From Ulva prolifera (taxonomy: Eukaryota; Chlorophyta; Ulvophyceae; Ulvales; Ulvaceae): 64,000 nucleotides of DNA. Positions 23,284 through 35,361 of the stretch are shown here, in pieces. The translations under genes were made by a program, and so were the position numbers. The notes beneath the pieces are model-generated. The model was not told where the DNA came from. It saw nothing but the letters and a program-made list of their open reading frames with translations, and searched no databases. The stretch spans positions 468,923-532,922 of the forward strand of contig CM041204.1 in NCBI GenBank assembly GCA_023078555.1, in the 5' to 3' direction. The stretch's first letter is position 1. Each line of letters begins with the position of its first letter.

Positions 23284-26200
23284 ATGTTGCGCCGCTCTCG
23301 AATCAGGCAGTATACACTATTACGTTATGATTTCGATCAGAACAGATATGTAGAGTATGCTGCACCCGACGCTGAGCAAGTCCCCGATCCCGAAGCACGT
23401 GTGGATGACGACAGCGACGATGAACAGTTGCTACACCATAACGGTGCCCAGCATAATATCCTAGATGACCTAGATGGGCCAGACCAGCGGGATCGATTCT
23501 TTGAGTACGATGCGCTTCTGCAGCGGGCAGCAATTCATCGGACAGGTGAGGAGTGGTTGGCTGACAAGCTGCAAGAAGATGAAATAAGACAAGCAGTGAG
23601 GGTATTGGAAGTAGGCAGGGATCGACAGGTCTTGCTCTTGACACCGTCCCATGACCTCAAGCTCCGCACGATCGGAACAGAAACAGCCCACCAGCACTCT
23701 GAAAGCAAGCAAGAAGCTCGGTCTAATCCTTTCAGCTTCATCCGCATTGGGCTGTTGACATTTGAAGATGGTGCCCAATTTTGTGCCCACTGCAAAAATC
23801 CGGGTTGCGAACGGAGCGCAGAAGTTCAGGCCAAGTTTGCAGAAGAGATTGACAGTGAACTGCATATGGGCATGATTTATGCTGACATTTTTTATGACGA
23901 ACCGCCGTTGTGCCAGTGTGCCGAAGCCATTGTGCATCTCCTGTGGGGGTCAATCGGTGAAGTCGATGCCCTTGATCTCCAAGCGAATTCTCTGGCTAGC
24001 TTCTACATGGAACAGGCTCCATACAGTCAGCTCCTGCAGTCAGCTCCTGGTCATATGTTTGCTGTGGCATGTACTGTTCTGTAAGACGCCACTAATGCCA
24101 AAGTCTCGCATATCCAACGCAATGTGTGCTTGTGTTGCTTGAGGAAGCAAGTTGTCTGCAGGAGTTGCTGAACACGATATTACCTTCGGAGACCACACCT
24201 ACAAAGTTACTTTCTCAGGGGATTCGTGGGGAGTGCTCCGCATGCTGAAGCAGCCTATACGGAACAAACGCTGGGAATGTCTCACCTGTGGGAGTGCGTC
24301 TTTTGGCCACATGCAGAATGTACAGGCAAGCAATAGTAGCAGTGTATGCTTGCGTACTTCTCCATATCCACAGGCCCATGCAAGGCGACATCTGTACCAC
24401 GGTGCAGGGAAAAAGACTTCTTGTGACCATTGTGACGACGCAGGCGTTGTTCCGAAAGGAAGTGGGTTGAGTGACGAAGCATTTGAAACAGAGCTAAAGC
24501 AGTTCCTTGGGTCCAATGGCAAGCGGGCGAAGACATGCATTTCCAGCGCCTTGATTCCTGAGGATATTGGTGCCAGTCCGAAGTTTGAGACGTACTGGAG
24601 TGTGCAGCCTCGCACGCTTGGTTTCTTGCGTACAGCGTGTGGTGAAACTTTAATATTGGTCCTTGTCTGCGGTATGTGTCTCACATGGTGCACTTGGTTG
24701 CAGGCTTAAAGCATGCGATGCCCAATGTATGTCGTGCAACCACACCGTCGTCTACGTGCCCAATATGTGATGTAGAGTTTCATGAAGAACGCACACCAGC
24801 AAAACTGTTTGGGACCAATGTTCAAGATATCACAATCGTTGAGTACGTGTGCCCAAATAAATGTGGACAAGAACACCGTGTGGATGGCAGTGAATTCTGT
24901 ATGCTTCGAAAGCAACCCTTCAACTCTGCTGCGCTGGGATCTTTTGAAGTTGTCTTCACGTGGGACTTGATGTACTACGTACGCGACCAGATCGAAGACG
25001 GCGCATTTTACTACTCAGTTCTCAAGCAGATGATGAAGTGGTACCATCGTGCACAGTGGCCAGAGCTGCATCTCTGCGGGCTCCAAAGTTTATATCCCAT
25101 ATTGAAAGAGGGGTTCATGGACTTCACAGATTTGATGGAGCTGCGGCTCGACGATCATTGGTGCACCTGTGACGCGAAGCATTTGATTGCAGATGGAGTG
25201 ACAGTCGCCACGCGGCGGGAAGCGATGCACCTCAGTGGTGATTGGTTGCCAAAGCCAGTTGCACCAGGGGCCCCAGCAGTTCCTGCTATCTTTGGGTCTA
25301 CGCACAAAGAGCGCTTTGTTGTTACAGACAAGGCAGTCCGTATATTGCTACGTCCATTCACATCTAAAAAGGGCTGTACTGGTCCTCAATTGCAAGAGCT
25401 GCGTGCAGCCTGCGAGGAGTATGGTGGGGGCCGGGCCTGAAGCAGCTTCTGAGCGAAGATCTGCCATTCGCTGCTGCTGATGCAAACGCTGCTCACGATC
25501 ATCATGCTCGACATGACAATGCAGATGGCTTTCATCAGATGCTTGAGAACGACTCATTCGTAGTGGAGGGTCCAGCCGATAAGTTTCGAGCGCCCAGGTT
25601 TGCTTGTGGATTTCTCAGAGAATTGTCCGCAGAGTCACCTGCCTTGGCAATCCTTCCAGTGCAGCATGTAAAGCTACTTCAGAAGTGGCATGCGTCTGTA
25701 TTGGCACGAATTCATCAGCGGCCGGCACCGGTTCCGTCATGGGGACCTGCAGATGAAATTGAAGTGAAGAAGTCAGTACCTTGCTTGTTGAGGTGCCTCC
25801 AGACAGTGCATAGATCGACTATGGCACGGAAGGCTCCTGTTTTGTGTGAGGCTTTTGCCGGCCTGGTTCAAGATCTCATCGATGTGAGTACAGTTGAGTT
25901 GCATGCACGTTTATCGGACGCTACGTGGAACACTACTTGACGCTCCTCTGCGTTTGCAGGCTACTATACGCTGCTGCAGACCTGAGAAAGCGCCAACTGT
26001 ACTTCCAAGGTTCCAACCTGAGGATAGGCTTCTGAAGTCTAGAAGGAAGCGCCATAGTAAACCTTGCCGATCTGCAGATGAAGCTATGTATAGAAGTGGG
26101 CTGCATGTAGGTCATTTGACTCCAGAACAGGCCCGGCAGAACGCAGGTCTTCGGCAAATGCCACTGTTTGCTGCAGATGCCAACACCAGCAACAAAGTGG

Positions 26201-27030
26201 AGGATGACTGCACAAAGCACAAGTATTGCACTGGAGCACTGGGGCCAGGGCTGATGGTATGTTGCATCTGCACCACTCATCTTGCTTTGTGTTGCAACGT
26301 AGCTATGTGTCTTGCGTACAAAACAGGTCTTAAGAGCAAAGATGAGTCCTGCAGATTGTTTGGTGCGTGATCTGCAAGTGTGCTGTGGCTTGGTCACTCA
26401 TGGCAGACTCTGAGTCACCAGCCACATTGTTTGAGCTGCTGTATGTGTTTTTCCCGCAGCTGCCTATGAGGGTCGTCTATGACAACGGCTGCAACTTCTT
26501 GCAATATGCTCTGAACCGAGATCCAGAGTGGGCAGCCTCGGTCAGAGTCTTTGTGGATGAACTTCACGCGAAAGGGCACACGAATTGTGCCGCCAGCTAT
26601 GATACAGGTGTGCGTTTGAATGAGTGGGCCGTTGATAAAGTTGTGCCCATGTGGGCCCATAATAATGGTAACTGGTAACGCACCCAAATTCCGATGAGCT
26701 GTGCTTTGTCTGTGTACAGGATCATACAAGGACCACAACAAGAGCAGCAAGGACCCAATTATCGCAAATCCTACATTTGCAGAACAAGAAAATGCAGCTC
26801 TGAAGAAGCTCAAGTCTTCGGCGGTGCACATGCGACAAACACACCTATTGTGGTTGACAAGGTTTATGCTGTATAGGCAATGGCGAAAAAAGCATGCCTC
26901 GTACTTTCATCGTAATGCTCGGGCCCGGGCGAATTGTGTTCGAGTGCAGGACCCAGTCATTGGTCCAGTGCCTTCAGAACCAGTTGAAGTGGCTGAGGTG
27001 CTAGGCAATGTATTGCCTGCACATGTGTAA
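23284..27030 (+). CDS. KDZ-family transposase (multi-exon)
   Basis: The first exon opens at 23284 with an acidic N-terminus (DDDSDDEQ) and a first Cys cluster (FCAHCKNPGC...PLCQC). A second region (about 24,150-24,670) has WECLTCG and TSCDHC. A third (about 24,710-25,430) has STCPICDVEFHEE...YVCPNKCGQEH followed by ALGSFEVVFTWDLMYYVRDQIEDG. These match the Cys-rich clusters that precede KDZ transposase domains. The core follows at 26.37-26.68 kb: MRVVYDNGCNFLQYALN...ELHAKGHTNCAASYDTG, with the acidic YDNGCN motif and the H...H..C stretch. The last exon contains FAEQENAALKKLKSSAVHMRQTH, matching the conserved EQ.N..L motif. It ends HV-stop at 27030, with TGTAA overlapping the stop. About six introns; some splice sites are uncertain, notably the first (near 24,080-24,160). 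Expected nuclear DNA-cutting enzyme. Confidence 0.8.
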
Positions 27031-27321
27031 CTCTTCAACGGTCCACATGGCAGCTGTAATGTGAGTTTTCTCATCAGTTCACTCATCATTTTTTTGTGCT
27101 GCTATTGTACCGGCTATTCAGGGGTCGGTTCCTTTGTAGATCACTGCTCTGCATAGGCTTGTTTGACTTTTTCTTTACGTGGGTCAATCTGAACCATGGG
27201 TAAATGTGCATCGCACAATCACGTAGATGCATATCTGACTTGTCCCGGAACGGATCCCTCCGGCAAAACCTGGGATGTGGTGCACTATGTCCTGGCTGAT
27301 GTCTGTGTTGTAGGCCGCAAG

Positions 27322-27660
27322 TCCAGTCTGCCATCACGCAGCAACTACTGAGAGGATCAGTCTGAAACTTGGTACATCGTGTCACTGGTGTGCTGTGAGT
27401 ATGGTGTCAGAATATCAGGGCCATCGGGTGTGAGGTGCCATGGTGATGCACTCTGCTGTGCTGCAAGACAGCTGCAGAGTTGTTGATTGGCATGCCAGGA
27501 CAAGGCCAGTCTGCCATCACGTAGCAACTACTGAGAGGATCAGTCTGAAACTTGGTACATCGTGTCACTGGTGTGCTGTGAGTATGGTGTCAGAATATCA
27601 GGGCCATCGGGTGTGAGGTGCCATGGTGATGCACTCTGCTGTGCTGCAAGACAGCTGCAG
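27322..27660. repeat. Two-copy tandem duplication, 184-bp period
   Basis: About 156 bp (CCAGTCTGCCATCACG...AAGACAGCTGCAG) at 27322-27477 are repeated almost identically at 27506-27660. It lies in the intergenic space between the two convergent genes of the KDZ element. Recent local duplication. Confidence 0.9.
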
Positions 27661-28114
27661 GTCCTGATGATTTGTTTGGCATGCTTGTTCAACACGTCAA
27701 GCCAACGAGTGCCTGGTTTGTCTGCAGTCCATGGACTTCCGGTGCGGTGTTAAAGCAGGTCTGGGACCACCATACCGTCCCTTGGTTGGACCCTTGCCTA
27801 CTGGTCCATCGCGACAGGTCCGATAGGCTGCGGCAGCACCAGTTGTGTGTGCCAGCGCCATGTGGCAACACACATGTGGCAACACACACTCATGCACAGC
27901 AAAAGGACATGTGCAGCTACACGTGACAAGCAGCTGGTGTGCATCACATATGGACATTGCGGTCAAGAAGAGCACAGCCAAGGTGGCTTGGACGTTACAT
28001 ACGTTCGGAAGATCGCTACACCATAAATGCATGTAGCCCAAGGAATACCAAGAAGATTTCTCACTACATCCCTGGATCTGGTCTCTCATCTAGCAAACCA
28101 CGGGGTGTCGACAA

Positions 28115-31100
28115 CTATATGCCGGGCACCTCCTGAACCCTGGTGCGCTGGCGAGGCATTTGTGGCAGCTCCTTCAGAGGAGAACGCACACTTGCAGTGC
28201 GCTTGTCAGCCCGCCGTACCCTTCTCGTCTGGCCCCACTGCAAAGCAGAGGTGAGAACACCTTCACAGCTGCCGGCACCAATTGACATGGCTGCACCATT
28301 GGGCTCTGATACTGGCAATTCAACCACGCCACATGTACCGCTCCGGCTTGCAATCCTGCCCCACTGCTTCAATGGAGAGCTGAACGGCAGTGTGACAGCA
28401 CCACCAGAGTGGCCTCCAGAATTTACCGGGACATCTACTCTTACGCCACTTGCCTTGCCTTGCTCTGCTACATCGCTATCAGCTACTGCAAACTCTGTCT
28501 GCACCCGATGCATTTTTGTGACCTTCGCCCTGGAGCGAGCAGCAGGTTTCCCTGTACATTTGGGGCGAGCAGGTTCAGGATGCGTCTGCTCATGTTGGTG
28601 CTTCACCGGCGCAGCGAGCTGGATTGGGATTCCTAGGCTATCCAGCTCTGCAACCTCTGTTGGCGTCAGTTCAGACGAAAATGTACGATCATCTTTGCCA
28701 TGCCTACATCACCCACAGCTGTGTTGCATACTACTCTTATGGAGCAAGTGCACTGCATGTCTGCACTGCATGCCATCATGTGAGTGTTCCGCACCAGGTC
28801 AGTGCAAATTTGTCGCAAGCAACTATGTAGTCACGTAGATCTGCGACGTCAACTCGTGCAAGCTGCATCCGAGCAGCTTGCACCCAAGAGAATGGCAAAA
28901 ACGGAGTTTCTTCAGTTAAGGCTTGTTCTTGACTCGAAATGAACTCCCATGCCGCGAGGTCCGGGCCAAAGTCTCCACTGATCAAGCACTTCAAATGCAG
29001 ATAGAAAACCTGCCAGGCTGCTTTGTTCCAGCCTTCGGAACACTGGATTAGTCCGAACGACCTGCACCGGAACATGTAATGAAGAGCTGCAGGTGACTGT
29101 CTTGTTACATTTTTCTTGGATCAACACAAGTACACCTGAGCAGAATCGTACTGGCTGTCAGCCACTGCTGTCGCGAATGAGGTAGCTGCCATCACGGTAT
29201 CTGAATCATTGAAAAACTGGCTGACATCGTCTGCATCAGGCACACCTTGCAGTAGCATGGCCAGAAGCAGTTCTGTGGGCTTGCGTGGGTCAATTACTTG
29301 GTACCTCTTCTCTGCATGTGCACACCAATCGCCGAATCCATGAGCCGACGTCATAATTGAGCAACTGCATACATACAGCACATCGGAGCACACCACTGAC
29401 TACACGGAGCTTGCTGATATCTCTTGCAATGCCTGTCACGTCCAGACGCCCTTGAACTGTATCCAATAAAGCCGTGCCAAGGCAGGCTTGCTCTTCCGGC
29501 TTGCTGGCATCTGTTGTGGAGTTGGCGGACATAGCCAGTGCCGTCACCTGTGGGATTCATCCTTGCGTGTGAGAATGGGTTGTCTTCCATATCCACCAGG
29601 CAATCTTCCATTTCCATAGAGGCAGAATTCAATACCATAGATGACAAAATCAAGACTGTGATGCTTGCTATGCTGCTGTGACGCACCACTTTGCTATCTT
29701 GTAAACTCTTGCAAGCTCTGGCAAATAACTCTGCACACGCCTGCAAAGCCGTTGGTTTCAAGGTCGTATTGTCATCCGCCAGAATGTCAGATATACGTAT
29801 GGCATCTTCATCTGGCCTGTCCACCGAAGAGTGCAAGAAGCCTTGCGTTTGATCGTAGCCAACATCTCTCATTACCTTCATCTTGACTTCTTTGCCCCTT
29901 TTCTTGTCGACCATCTGCAAACAAAGCATGTGTTGACCAACCTGTGGTGCCCAGATGGCATGTGGTGTTCGTATTTGAGAAAGAACAATGCGCTTCAAAT
30001 CGACTAAGCTGATCCACTGCACACCTTGACTCTGCCCCCAGCGGATACCAATGCATTGACGACAGTCATGAGGTTGCACGTATGCCCACTGTGGGAGGCA
30101 TATCCATGCTGCGTCGGTCTCCGCACTTCATCTTTCTTGGGCTTGTGAAGATCCACAGGATATTTTTTCGCGGTAGCCCCAATGATGTATGTTTCGGGAA
30201 AGGTCAAATGTTTCTTCATCGCATCTCCATCGGCAGTATTCAGCCAATCGCCACCTGCCACCGAATCGATCTCAAGGCCGCTCGCAGCAGTCTGTAGTAA
30301 GTGGATGATAACTGCGTCCAACTGCAGTCTCGTGATGTTGCACAGTAGAGTATCATCTGCATGTATAATCTAGTCACCTCTTGTCTTGTTTTCAGATTGT
30401 GGTATGGATGACGACCTGGCGAGGCAGTTCTGGATTGCATATCGCATAGTGGTCATACCTGTTGCATCCCGAGAGCTTTGCTCGCCCGAGGGCTCTCCGT
30501 GGCCAACAGCAACCAGGTCGCATTGTTCAGGGTTTTCTGCGCACACATCAGGGTTCAAGTTGTTCTGCACATGTCGGAGGAATGCAATTGCCTCCGGGCA
30601 CAACTTGTGCTCTGTCTTGCGACGCACATCTGCCCAGTCCACAGGCTGTTGTTTCATGCAATTAAACAAGACGAGTCTCGCGGGCTCCTTGAGCTCATTC
30701 ATGCCATTCATTGGGATGGATGGATCTCCACGAGTGTCCCATCGACCTGCATGCAGATGCCACCTCGAGAGTGTTGCGCAAGCCTAGATAGACAGCAACA
30801 GATACAGGCTTTGTACACACACCAATTACATACTCCTCGAACTCAGTCGTGCCTGCAGAATTGTTTGCAGGTGTTTCAACGTTTCCTGTATGCGATGGCT
30901 GGCCATGACCTTGCGCTTGGAGCTGCTCTGCCAACGCAAACGACCTGGACTTGGGCCAGTAATTGTATTGATGGAGAAGTTTCAGACCATCCCATCCATG
31001 TTTCCACAGCACTTTCTCGGATGTCTTGGACACTTTCACAATCGCGTTGTGCGTGCTAATCAAGATTGCCAGCTGGCATGCTGGAGGCAGGTCCCTGAAT

Positions 31101-31827
31101 ATCGGTGCATTTCCTTCCATCAACTTCTTTTTAAGCTTGAAATGATTCCTGTCATAGCATGATGGCACCATCTTAGTGGCGTCCATACAATCACTCCCAA
31201 ACAAATCCTGCACATCGGGTATCGCATGGGCACCTTGGAAGCCTGGTGCAAGAGTGACGCCCGCAAAGAATACCACAGCGATGCAAACGCACATGTAGCA
31301 ACGGCGATGCCGCAGAATGTATGAACTTTCCACCGTGCAGCACGTCGCTTCGGAACAAAAATGCCCACTGGAAGTCTCCTGGCTTTGAGATTTTAGCACT
31401 TAGTTTGTGCAGTTTCATGAGCACCTGTTGCGTGGTAGCTTCGATATTCTTCCTCCTCGCAAACTTGGACTTCAGTTGTTTGGAATGATCGCGCTGCTGC
31501 TGCTGCTGGATAAATTTCCCGGCCTCCTGCATTCAAAAGTATTGACCAGGTCGAAGTCTGCGATACATAAAGCAGTCTCACCAACATCGCGGTTCCATAA
31601 GGTATCTGTGAGGCAATATATCGTACGTCAAACTGATCCGTGATGGAGAGCCAAACTTTCAAAACAGCAACCGCCTCTGTCTTCAGTGTCTCAGGCGTAG
31701 CAGCTGCCTCAACCTCATCAGCTATGCTTTGAACGGCCGATTTGATACGATATTTCAAATCATCTGTATCCCGGTGAGCTTTGCTGATCCTATCCTTCCA
31801 TTTGTTCATTTGGCCTTCGCTGACCAC
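28115..31827 (-). CDS. Second gene of the KDZ element, large protein of unknown function
   Basis: A series of coding-like minus-strand exons begins at 31827 (MVSEGQMNKWKDRISKAHRDTDDLKYRIK). A Gln/Lys coiled segment follows (QQQQQRDHSKQLKSKFARRK...LMKLHKLSAKI), then FQGAHAIPDVQDLFGSDC...FRDLPPACQLAILISTHNA, a segment with PARLVLFNCMKQQPVDWADV, then LDAVIIHLLQTAASGLEID. After this come an Asp-rich exon (DVGYDQTQGFL...ISDILADDNTTLKP), an exon with SDTVMAATSFATAVADSQYDS, an exon with WNKAAWQVFYLHLKCLISGDFGPDLAAWEF, and a basic Pro-rich tail (PARPKCTGKPAARSRAKVTK). Total coding length is roughly 1,000-1,200 residues. Exon joins are approximate. I see no known domain. Position inside the inverted ends ties it to the element. 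Confidence 0.55.
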
Positions 31828-32367
31828 AGCACCTACGGCCTGGTAGGCTCGCTCAGCGCCAAATCTTCGGCTAACGGAGTCCAGCCCGCGACACGCCGAG
31901 GCCTGTTGCAGTATAAACCGCTTCGCTTCGGCGTGCGTTGCTTCGCTCGCAGCTGCATCGAATGATCACAGTTCAAGTTCAAACGTATAATACGCGCCCG
32001 CTTTGCTGGTACGTGTTTTCACCAGCCAGATCATTACAGATAAAGGCAACCGCGGATGGTTTCATGTTGAACGCGACGATGGAGACGGTGCGTACAAGCC
32101 ATGTCTGCGATGAGCTCCGCGCAATCCACCCCTTCCTCCGCAGCATCATCAGCATCGCGATGCAAGTCAGTTATACCTTGAATACTCATCTGATTTTCTA
32201 TCTCATGGATGCACGAGATATGTATGACAGCTGCGCTCGGAGCTGCTAGTCGCTTGAAGTTGGTGCGTGCGTACACGTTTGTGTGGGATTTTGAAACTTA
32301 TGCACACGCAATGTACGCAGAGACTCTTTCAAGCTACAAAATGACATGAAGTGGACTCGTGCTGTGT

Positions 32368-32521
32368 TTGGGGGGTTCAGGAGTTCGCAGCGGTGTTGCT
32401 GGCTTTGGCCGGACATGACCCTCGCAGGCCACCCACGCAGCCTCCGGGCCGATATGCATGCGGGGTGCTGCAGTGCTGGCTGGGCACCCGGGAGACCCCC
32501 GAATAACGAGAAACATGACTA
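32368..32521 (-). repeat. Right long inverted repeat of the KDZ element
   Basis: Reverse complement of 22734-22900, with the outer 126 bp identical. The outer base pairs abut CTGTTTG, the right target copy. Confidence 0.9.
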
Positions 32522-33187
32522 CTGTTTGGGCGGATACTGTATGCTTCCCTTCTCCGCCACCTTCGGGCACGGCAACAGGTACGGCATGGGCACGGCAACA
32601 GGTACGGCATAACCCGAGCATCAGCAGAGGCACACTCTTTGGTCACGGCGTTCAAATGGGCGTGCTGGCGGTAGAAAGCATGATTGATATTAGTAGCAGC
32701 TTCGTACGCTTCACCTGTTCTGCCGACCTGTACACGATACCCGTCACTGCATACTGACCGCGAATGGCGACTCTGACGTGCCAAGACACTACACTGACAG
32801 TCGGTGGCATGCGATCCCGTGGCCCTGACGGGGTGGTAGTGGACCCCAGTTTGCAATCACATTGTTAGTCGGAGACAGCAGCCGTACCCCATGTGCAGCT
32901 TTGCCGAGTGCGTCCGCCTGTGTTTTCGTTAGAATACTCCCGACCCACACCTTCTCGTCGTCTGGGAGGGCCAGGTTCACTAGTGCCTGCACCTTCTTGC
33001 CTTGCGTGTGGGCATCGGCCATTCCCGCCACCTTGGATCTCATCCCTTCCGTCCACATCATCACCGCATCCTTCATCGTTTCCCACCGCCTGGCAGCTTC
33101 GGGGTCCGCAGTCAAGGCCGTAGCTGTGGAGTGTGCAGTGCCGGCTCTTTTCTTGTGGTAACCCTGGCCAGGCCTGTGGTAGTGCAG

Positions 33188-35345
33188 GTCCACGCACCAA
33201 CCTTGAAACGCTATTGCGACCGGAAGACACCGAAGTCCAGGGCCAAGCTCGCCAAAGATGAGTACAAGCTACTGGGGGTGAAAGGTTCTCCGCTGTTCAG
33301 TCTCCTATCCTACTTCAAGTACGAGCACCCCCAGCCTGCTGCTGCCTGCCTCGCCCTTGAGTCTGGAGTTGATAATGAAATACGCTGTGGCGTTGCAGTC
33401 CCTGCCATTTCTTCCGGCTCGGAGTGGCGCACGTGTTCCTGCTCGGTGTGCTCATGGACTTCTGGAACCAGTGGCTCCCTCCCCTGGGCCGGAAGAAGTC
33501 CCAGAAGGCGCCATTGACTGGCCTCCGGGCCCTGTTTCGACTGCCAGAGGATGTCATCAAGGCGATAGCTGCCAGAGCGCCCCACATCATGCAGACCTCT
33601 CTTTTCAAGAAGGTGTACACCGACATCACCAAGTGCGCAGTCCCATCGCCTGCACACCCTGCTCGCATCCGAGGCTGCCCCATTTGTCGGACTGTTACTT
33701 GGACACAGGAACCATGTGCACTCCTGTTGGAGCAGCCCGTCTGAGTCAGGGTGACTGTTTGCGTAGGCACCGCAGTCGCTGGCTCATGGAAGACTGGCTG
33801 GCCTTCACCGAGACATTCTCGCTGTACCTCCTGCACGATCTCCCGTGGAAGGCCTCCGAGAAACGCATACGCAGTGTGTTTGAGCAGTCGTGGGGGCTCC
33901 TGCGAGCAGGGGCCCTCTACTTTCTCAGATATGAAGAGGGTCAGCACACACCGGCCCGAATCACGGAAGCACAGCGATTGATGCTGCAGTACGCCAAGCT
34001 GGCGGAGGAGACGTTTGAGGGCGCCGCTCTCAGCACGTACAAGCTGCATCTGGCAGCTTGTCACCTTCCGGATCAGGTGAGGTGCTGCGGTGCATCCTTC
34101 TTCAGTCTTGAATTCTGGATCGAGCGGATGGTCCAGCTCTTGAAGAGGCTGATCAAATATCGATCGACTCGTTGCCCTGAACAAGTATACGTGAGCGATG
34201 AACTGCTGCGCCGCACATGTATGCGGCTGCTACATGATGCAGCTTCACTGCCTGCTGCCATGACCTCACTGTCGGATGCCATAGCGACGGAAAAACGCCG
34301 GCGGGCACGAACTCGCAATGGAAGATCCGCTGACGGGGATCAATCAGTTGACAGCGACCGGATCACCGGCAGGGTCGTCGGGGTGGGCAGGGCTCTTGCC
34401 CAGTCTGAGGCTGCAGAGGTCCTCCCCCTTGACTTCGTGGGAGATGAGCTGACAGGGTTGCCGTACCTCCTCTTCCATCAGGATTCCCTACAGGATGAGG
34501 GCTGGCCAACTCACCGTCGCCTGGGGGTTGGATATGCACGTCACGCGGCCATCCACCGAGCTCTGGGCCTGAAGGTGGATGGCACTGTTGATGAGGCTCG
34601 CCGTGAGGGCACAGTGACACTTATGAAGTTCCACCAGATGCAATCCCGCGTTGCAGACATGTTCAGCTGCGCGCAACAGTGTACGCAAGGGAAGAAAGAC
34701 AACAAGTGGTGCCTCTTGAGGTACCTCATTGGGGGGGACGGGGACGGGGGTGGCGGGACAGTGACGTATTTCGTCGGGGAACTACAGTATTTCACGAGGG
34801 CGTGTCTGCAGCCCCGGGATGGCGTGTGTTGCGTGTCATGTGTTGCGAAACCAAACCCATTGTACCTGGGGGTTGCTGATCTGTATAATTGCACCTTGCC
34901 AGCCACCCCGGGAGCCCGCGCCCCAGATCCCGTGTTGAAACGTCCCCCTGAGTTTTCCGGTGTGGCGGGTGCAAACAGGGGGTCTCGGGCATATGCCGGC
35001 AGATACGTCGTAGACTTGGACGCAGTTCCATGCCAGTTAGTTCCAGTCCGGAGGGTGCACAAAATGTGCAGTATTGGGCCACTGCGAACAAGGCTTCTGG
35101 CCGAACTGTGTAAAGCGCTGGGGTCATCGGGTGCTCTCCCCTTGATACCAATACGGCACCTGCTACAGCAGATAAGTTGGCGCCCAGTCTCCGGCACTGT
35201 ATGGCCACCGGTGCATTATCGGCAGCAGCCAACAGTCATTCGCCAGACGTGGAGCGCGTGTAGCCACTTTCGCACCTGCTTCGAGCATCGGCGCCGGCTC
35301 CGACATCATGATACCGGCACTGCGGTTCGATTAAAGATATGTTAA
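33188..35345 (+). CDS. CACTA transposase, TNP2/DUF4218-like
   Basis: Exons follow acceptor GTAGTGCAG at 33187. The first reads VHAPTLKRYCDRKTPKSRAK...LGVKGSPLFSLLSYFKY. After an acceptor near 33,396 comes CHFFRLGVAHVFLLGVLMDFWNQW, which corresponds to the DPMH.LFLGV.KD.W motif of TNP2 transposases, then LFKKVYTDITK. A further exon from about 33,764 reads SRWLMEDWLAFTETFSLYLLHDLP, then STYKLHLAACHLPDQVRCCGASFFSLEFWIERMVQLLKR, the DUF4218-type segment. Downstream is VTYFVGELQYFTRACLQP and a region up to DAVPCQLVPVRRVHKMCSIGP resembling the post-DUF4218 part. The 5' exons with the catalytic N-terminal half are not seen, so the gene may start further upstream or be truncated. Expected nuclear enzyme acting on the element ends. 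Confidence 0.65.
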
Positions 35346-35361
35346 TAGTTAAATGTAATAC

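Larger units (their letters stand above)
22734..32521. mobile_element. KDZ-type DNA transposon, 9.8 kb, nested in the CACTA element
   Basis: Inverted ends starting TAGTCATGTTTCTCGTTATT are identical for about the first 126 bp and recognisable over about 165 bp (22734-22900 and 32368-32521). The flanks are CCGTTTG (22727-22733) and CTGTTTG (32522-32528), a 7-bp duplication with one mismatch. Removing the element and one flank copy rejoins an open frame of CACTA gene A (...KHTVSAQT/GGDPMCRKF...). It carries a plus-strand KDZ transposase gene (23.3-27.0 kb) and a convergent minus-strand gene (31.8-28.1 kb). Identity of the ends indicates a fairly recent insertion. Confidence 0.85.
21103..33193 (-). 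pseudogene. CACTA accessory gene A, split by the KDZ element
   Basis: Minus-strand exons read from about 33,140. First comes a charged exon (ADPEAARRWETMKDAVMMW...VNLALPDDEKVWVGSIL). A second exon starts after a GCAG acceptor near 32,750 (DGYRVQVGRTGEAYEAATN...) and runs to 32,522, where the KDZ element interrupts it. The frame resumes below 22,734 as GGDPMCRKFAKRAWDHNTA...CPPPWS. An intron holding six palindromes follows, then the exon FTVRGDRFPIDSEP...ARRAIEG, an acidic region ending EEEEPDSP, a Lys/Glu coiled-coil exon (about 21,480-21,290), and a last exon 21162-21103 ending DGFPDEDE-stop. Lesions: the KDZ insertion, a 23-bp tandem duplication (32565-32610) that shifts the frame, and an in-frame TGA in the coiled coil (21447-21449). 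No domain recognised; a DNA-binding partner of the transposase (TNPA role) is only a guess. Confidence 0.6.

Noticed and set aside
22734..32775. CAGAGTCGCCATTCG half-site at 32759-32775 as the right end of the KDZ element
   Set aside because: I first read the palindromes as KDZ ends. The TAGTCATG inverted repeats with a 7-bp duplication and frame restoration fit better, and the half-site lies outside them in an intron of CACTA gene A.
33357..33730. First ~120 codons of the long frame beginning at 33357
   Set aside because: The conserved TNP2-like peptide (LGVAHVFLLGVLMDFW) is in a different frame there. The long frame is only meaningful from about 33,764.
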